Positions 7,671 through 9,397 of a stretch of 9,397 nucleotides of DNA are shown here, in pieces (position 1 is the stretch's first letter; each line of letters opens with the position of its first letter). This stretch comes from DASTCC01 sp035711465 (lineage in GTDB: Bacteria > Acidobacteriota > Vicinamibacteria > Vicinamibacterales > SCN-69-37), in the NCBI GenBank assembly GCA_035711465.1, contig DASTCC010000114.1:1-9397 (forward strand). The letters run 5' to 3'. Under the pieces are notes generated by a model. That model worked only from the letters and a program-made list of their open reading frames with translations, did no database searches and was not told where the DNA came from. The position numbers and the translations under genes are program-made.

Positions 7671-7785
7671 CCCCGAACCCGGAACCCAGAACCAGAACCC
7701 AGAACCAAACCCCGGAACCCCGAACCCCGAGAACCCCGAGAACCCCGGAACCGCGGACCCCCGGAACCCCGAGAACCCCGGAACC
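7671..7785 (-). repeat. Right arm of the palindrome (GAACC mini-repeats)
   Basis: Made of GAACCC, GGAACCCC and CCCCGAGAA words, the complement of the left arm. It carries one exact and one near copy of the inverted 13-bp unit at its inner end (7681-7706) and the right 26-bp terminal repeat at its outer end (7760-7785). It is about 20 bp shorter than the left arm and ends 21 bp before the -35 box of the groES promoter. Confidence 0.85.
7710..7746 (-). other. Potential G-quadruplex, minus strand
   Basis: Five CCCC tracts on the plus strand (7710-7713, 7718-7721, 7725-7728, 7734-7737, 7743-7746) have loops of 4, 3, 5 and 5 bases. The minus strand thus has a five-tract G4 motif and the plus strand a possible i-motif. 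It mirrors the plus-strand motif of the left arm. Confidence 0.55.
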
Positions 7786-7806
7786 ATGCGGGAACAGACG
7801 TCACCC

Positions 7807-7836
7807 TTGACGATGCCCTGACGCCTTCACTAGACT
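7807..7836 (+). promoter_or_regulatory. groESL housekeeping promoter
   Basis: TTGACG (7807-7812) is a near-consensus -35 box. TAGACT (7831-7836) is a -10 box with four of six consensus bases, at 18-bp spacing. The expected start, about 7 nt further on near 7843, falls inside the CIRCE operator, as usual for HrcA-controlled groESL promoters. No heat-shock sigma-32 motif was recognised. Confidence 0.75.
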
Positions 7837-7862
7837 TAGCAGTCGATCACGATGACTGCTAA
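7836..7862. promoter_or_regulatory. CIRCE operator (HrcA site), symmetric variant
   Basis: TTAGCAGTC-N9-GACTGCTAA is a perfect 9-9 inverted repeat with the standard 9-bp spacer (GATCACGAT), placed over the predicted transcription start of groESL. The usual CIRCE is TTAGCACTC-N9-GAGTGCTAA. Here position 7 of the left half is G rather than C, and the mirror position in the right half is C rather than G, so symmetry is kept. HrcA repressor should bind here and release on heat shock; hrcA itself is not in the window. Confidence 0.92.
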
Positions 7863-7888
7863 CAGTCAGTACGCCTGACTGCCAGCAG
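7856..7888 (+). promoter_or_regulatory. Leader hairpin of groESL mRNA
   Basis: CTGCT (7856-7860) and CAGTCAG (7863-7869) pair with CTGACTG (7875-7881) and AGCAG (7884-7888). This gives a 12-bp stem with an AA/CC internal loop and a TACGC loop. With transcription starting near 7843, most of the left CIRCE half is not transcribed, so the right half would be free to form this stem close to the 5' end of the mRNA. A role in transcript stability is inference. Confidence 0.55.
7859..7885. promoter_or_regulatory. Second, degenerate CIRCE-like site in tandem
   Basis: CTAACAGTC (7859-7867), a 9-bp spacer, then GACTGCCAG (7877-7885). Each half matches the first operator's half-site at 7 of 9 positions, the core CAGTC-N9-GACTG is perfect, and the spacer length is the same. 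It overlaps the first operator by 4 bp, with centres 23 bp apart. It could bind a second HrcA dimer or simply be the leader hairpin; the sequence alone does not separate these. Confidence 0.5.
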
Positions 7889-7944
7889 CCCAACGACAAG
7901 CGAATTTTGTGACGTCGCCATTCCGGCCGGAGCCCTGGCCGCGT

Positions 7945-7952
7945 GGAAAGGA
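7945..7952 (+). promoter_or_regulatory. groES ribosome binding site
   Basis: GGAAAGGA ends 5 nt before ATG 7958. It decides the start against the in-frame GTG at 7943, which would add five residues and place this site inside the coding region. Confidence 0.8.
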
Positions 7953-7957
7953 CAGCC

Positions 7958-8251
7958 ATGAAAGTGAGACCACTGCACGATCGCATCATCGTCCAGCGCA
8001 TCGAGGAAGCCGAGCAGCGCGTGGGCGGCATCATCATTCCCGATACGGCCAAGGAAAAGCCCCAGCAGGGCAAGGTCGTCGCCGTCGGCAAGGGCAAGAT
8101 CGAGAAGGACGGCAAGGTCACCCCGCTCGACGTCAAGGCCGGCGACACGGTCCTGTTCGGCAAGTATGCCGGTCAGGAAATCAAGGTGGACGGCGACGAG
8201 TACCTGATCATGCGCGAGGAAGAAGTCCTTGGCGTGATCGAATCGAAGTAG
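7958..8251 (+). CDS. groES: Co-chaperonin GroES
   Basis: 97 residues, full length for the family. It begins MKVRPLHDRIIVQRIEEAEQ. The mobile loop that docks on GroEL is around residues 17-34 and includes GGIIIPDTAKEKP. The beta-barrel follows, with GKVVAVGKGK, VKAGDTVLFGKYAGQEI and the end EEEVLGVIESK. Seven copies form the lid of the GroEL folding chamber in the cytoplasm. It is the first gene of the operon, about 115 nt downstream of the predicted transcription start in a long leader, with groEL starting 21 bp after its stop. Nothing abnormal is seen. Confidence 0.98.
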   Translation: MKVRPLHDRIIVQRIEEAEQRVGGIIIPDTAKEKPQQGKVVAVGKGKIEKDGKVTPLDVKAGDTVLFGKYAGQEIKVDGDEYLIMREEEVLGVIESK

Positions 8252-8272
8252 CGCTCGAGGAGCATCAACGTC

Positions 8273-9397
<1,125 letters not shown>

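Larger units (their letters stand above)
7420..7785. repeat. 366-bp imperfect palindrome with GGTTC/GAACC mini-repeat arms
   Basis: The left arm (7420-7556) is almost free of A and made of GGTTCC, GGTTCT and GGGGTTC words; the right arm (7671-7785) is the complementary type, almost free of T. The outermost 26 bp, 7420-7445 and 7760-7785, are perfect inverted copies, and 7474-7496 pairs perfectly with 7713-7735 (23 bp). The core between the arms has further inverted repeats on roughly the same axis, near 7600. No transposase or credible reading frame is present; frames through the arms give only PEPRTP-like low-complexity peptide on either strand. No clear target-site duplication is seen at the two ends. 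It could be a non-autonomous mobile repeat, a dispersed intergenic repeat or a bidirectional transcription barrier. The structure is certain from the sequence; the function is unknown. Confidence 0.85.

Noticed and set aside
7420..7785. CRISPR array
   Set aside because: Units are 5-13 bp, contiguous and without unique spacers, and the two arms are inverted to each other.
7420..7785. Simple intrinsic terminator
   Set aside because: Far too long, no U-tract follows on either strand, and the arms are mini-repeats; it could still block transcription but not as a standard terminator.
6782..7804. A 340-codon minus-strand frame running through the repeat and into purC
   Set aside because: Half is antisense to purC and half is PEPRTP-like translation of the GAACC repeats, with no initiation signal; it is a by-product of stop-poor repeats.
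7598..7862. Small plus-strand frames through the repeat that give NPEPRTP-like peptides
   Set aside because: They run into the promoter and CIRCE, lack ribosome binding sites, and their content is explained by the mini-repeats.

Overview
The window is very GC-rich, densely packed chromosomal DNA from a Gram-negative-type bacterium. An NtrY/NtrX-type two-component pair next to a DUF4390-like secreted protein, an NrdR gene, a long-form purC followed by a tiny Fis-type HTH protein, and a groESL operon under a CIRCE operator (so HrcA control) together suggest Acidobacteriota (Vicinamibacteria-like) or a deep proteobacterial relative. This placement is inference from gene content and composition; there is no rRNA or other marker to settle it.

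Layout. Positions 1-5099 hold one co-oriented minus-strand run, read from right to left: a flippase-like membrane protein (4074-5099), nrdR (3593-4051), a DUF4390-like exported protein (3051-3596, overlapping nrdR by 4 bp), an NtrY-type sensor kinase (745-3042) and its NtrX-type sigma-54 activator (1-726, cut by the window edge). Gaps are 22, -4, 8 and 18 bp, so this looks like one operon. A short divergent intergenic region (5100-5182) separates it from a plus-strand run: a DUF4097-like beta-repeat envelope protein (5183-6274), purC (6302-7198) and a 70-residue Fis-type HTH protein (7208-7420).

Positions 7421-7957 are non-coding and are the most interesting part. From the last base of the fis-like stop codon to 7785 there is a 366-bp imperfect palindrome. 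It has two arms of GGTTC/GAACC mini-repeats with 26-bp perfect ends and a structured, mostly non-repetitive core whose own inverted repeats share roughly the same axis, near 7600. It is followed at once by a sigma-A/70-type promoter (7807-7836) and a CIRCE operator (7836-7862) carrying a symmetric change in both half-sites. A second, degenerate CIRCE-like site with the same 9-bp spacer lies in tandem (7859-7885). groES (7958-8251) and the first 375 codons of groEL (8273-9397) follow.

Functionally, the left half is signalling, envelope and nucleotide-reduction control, the middle is purine synthesis, and the right is the heat-shock chaperonin operon. The palindrome sits between the purC-fis transcription unit and the groESL promoter. 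It could therefore insulate one from the other, or be a dispersed mobile repeat that landed there.
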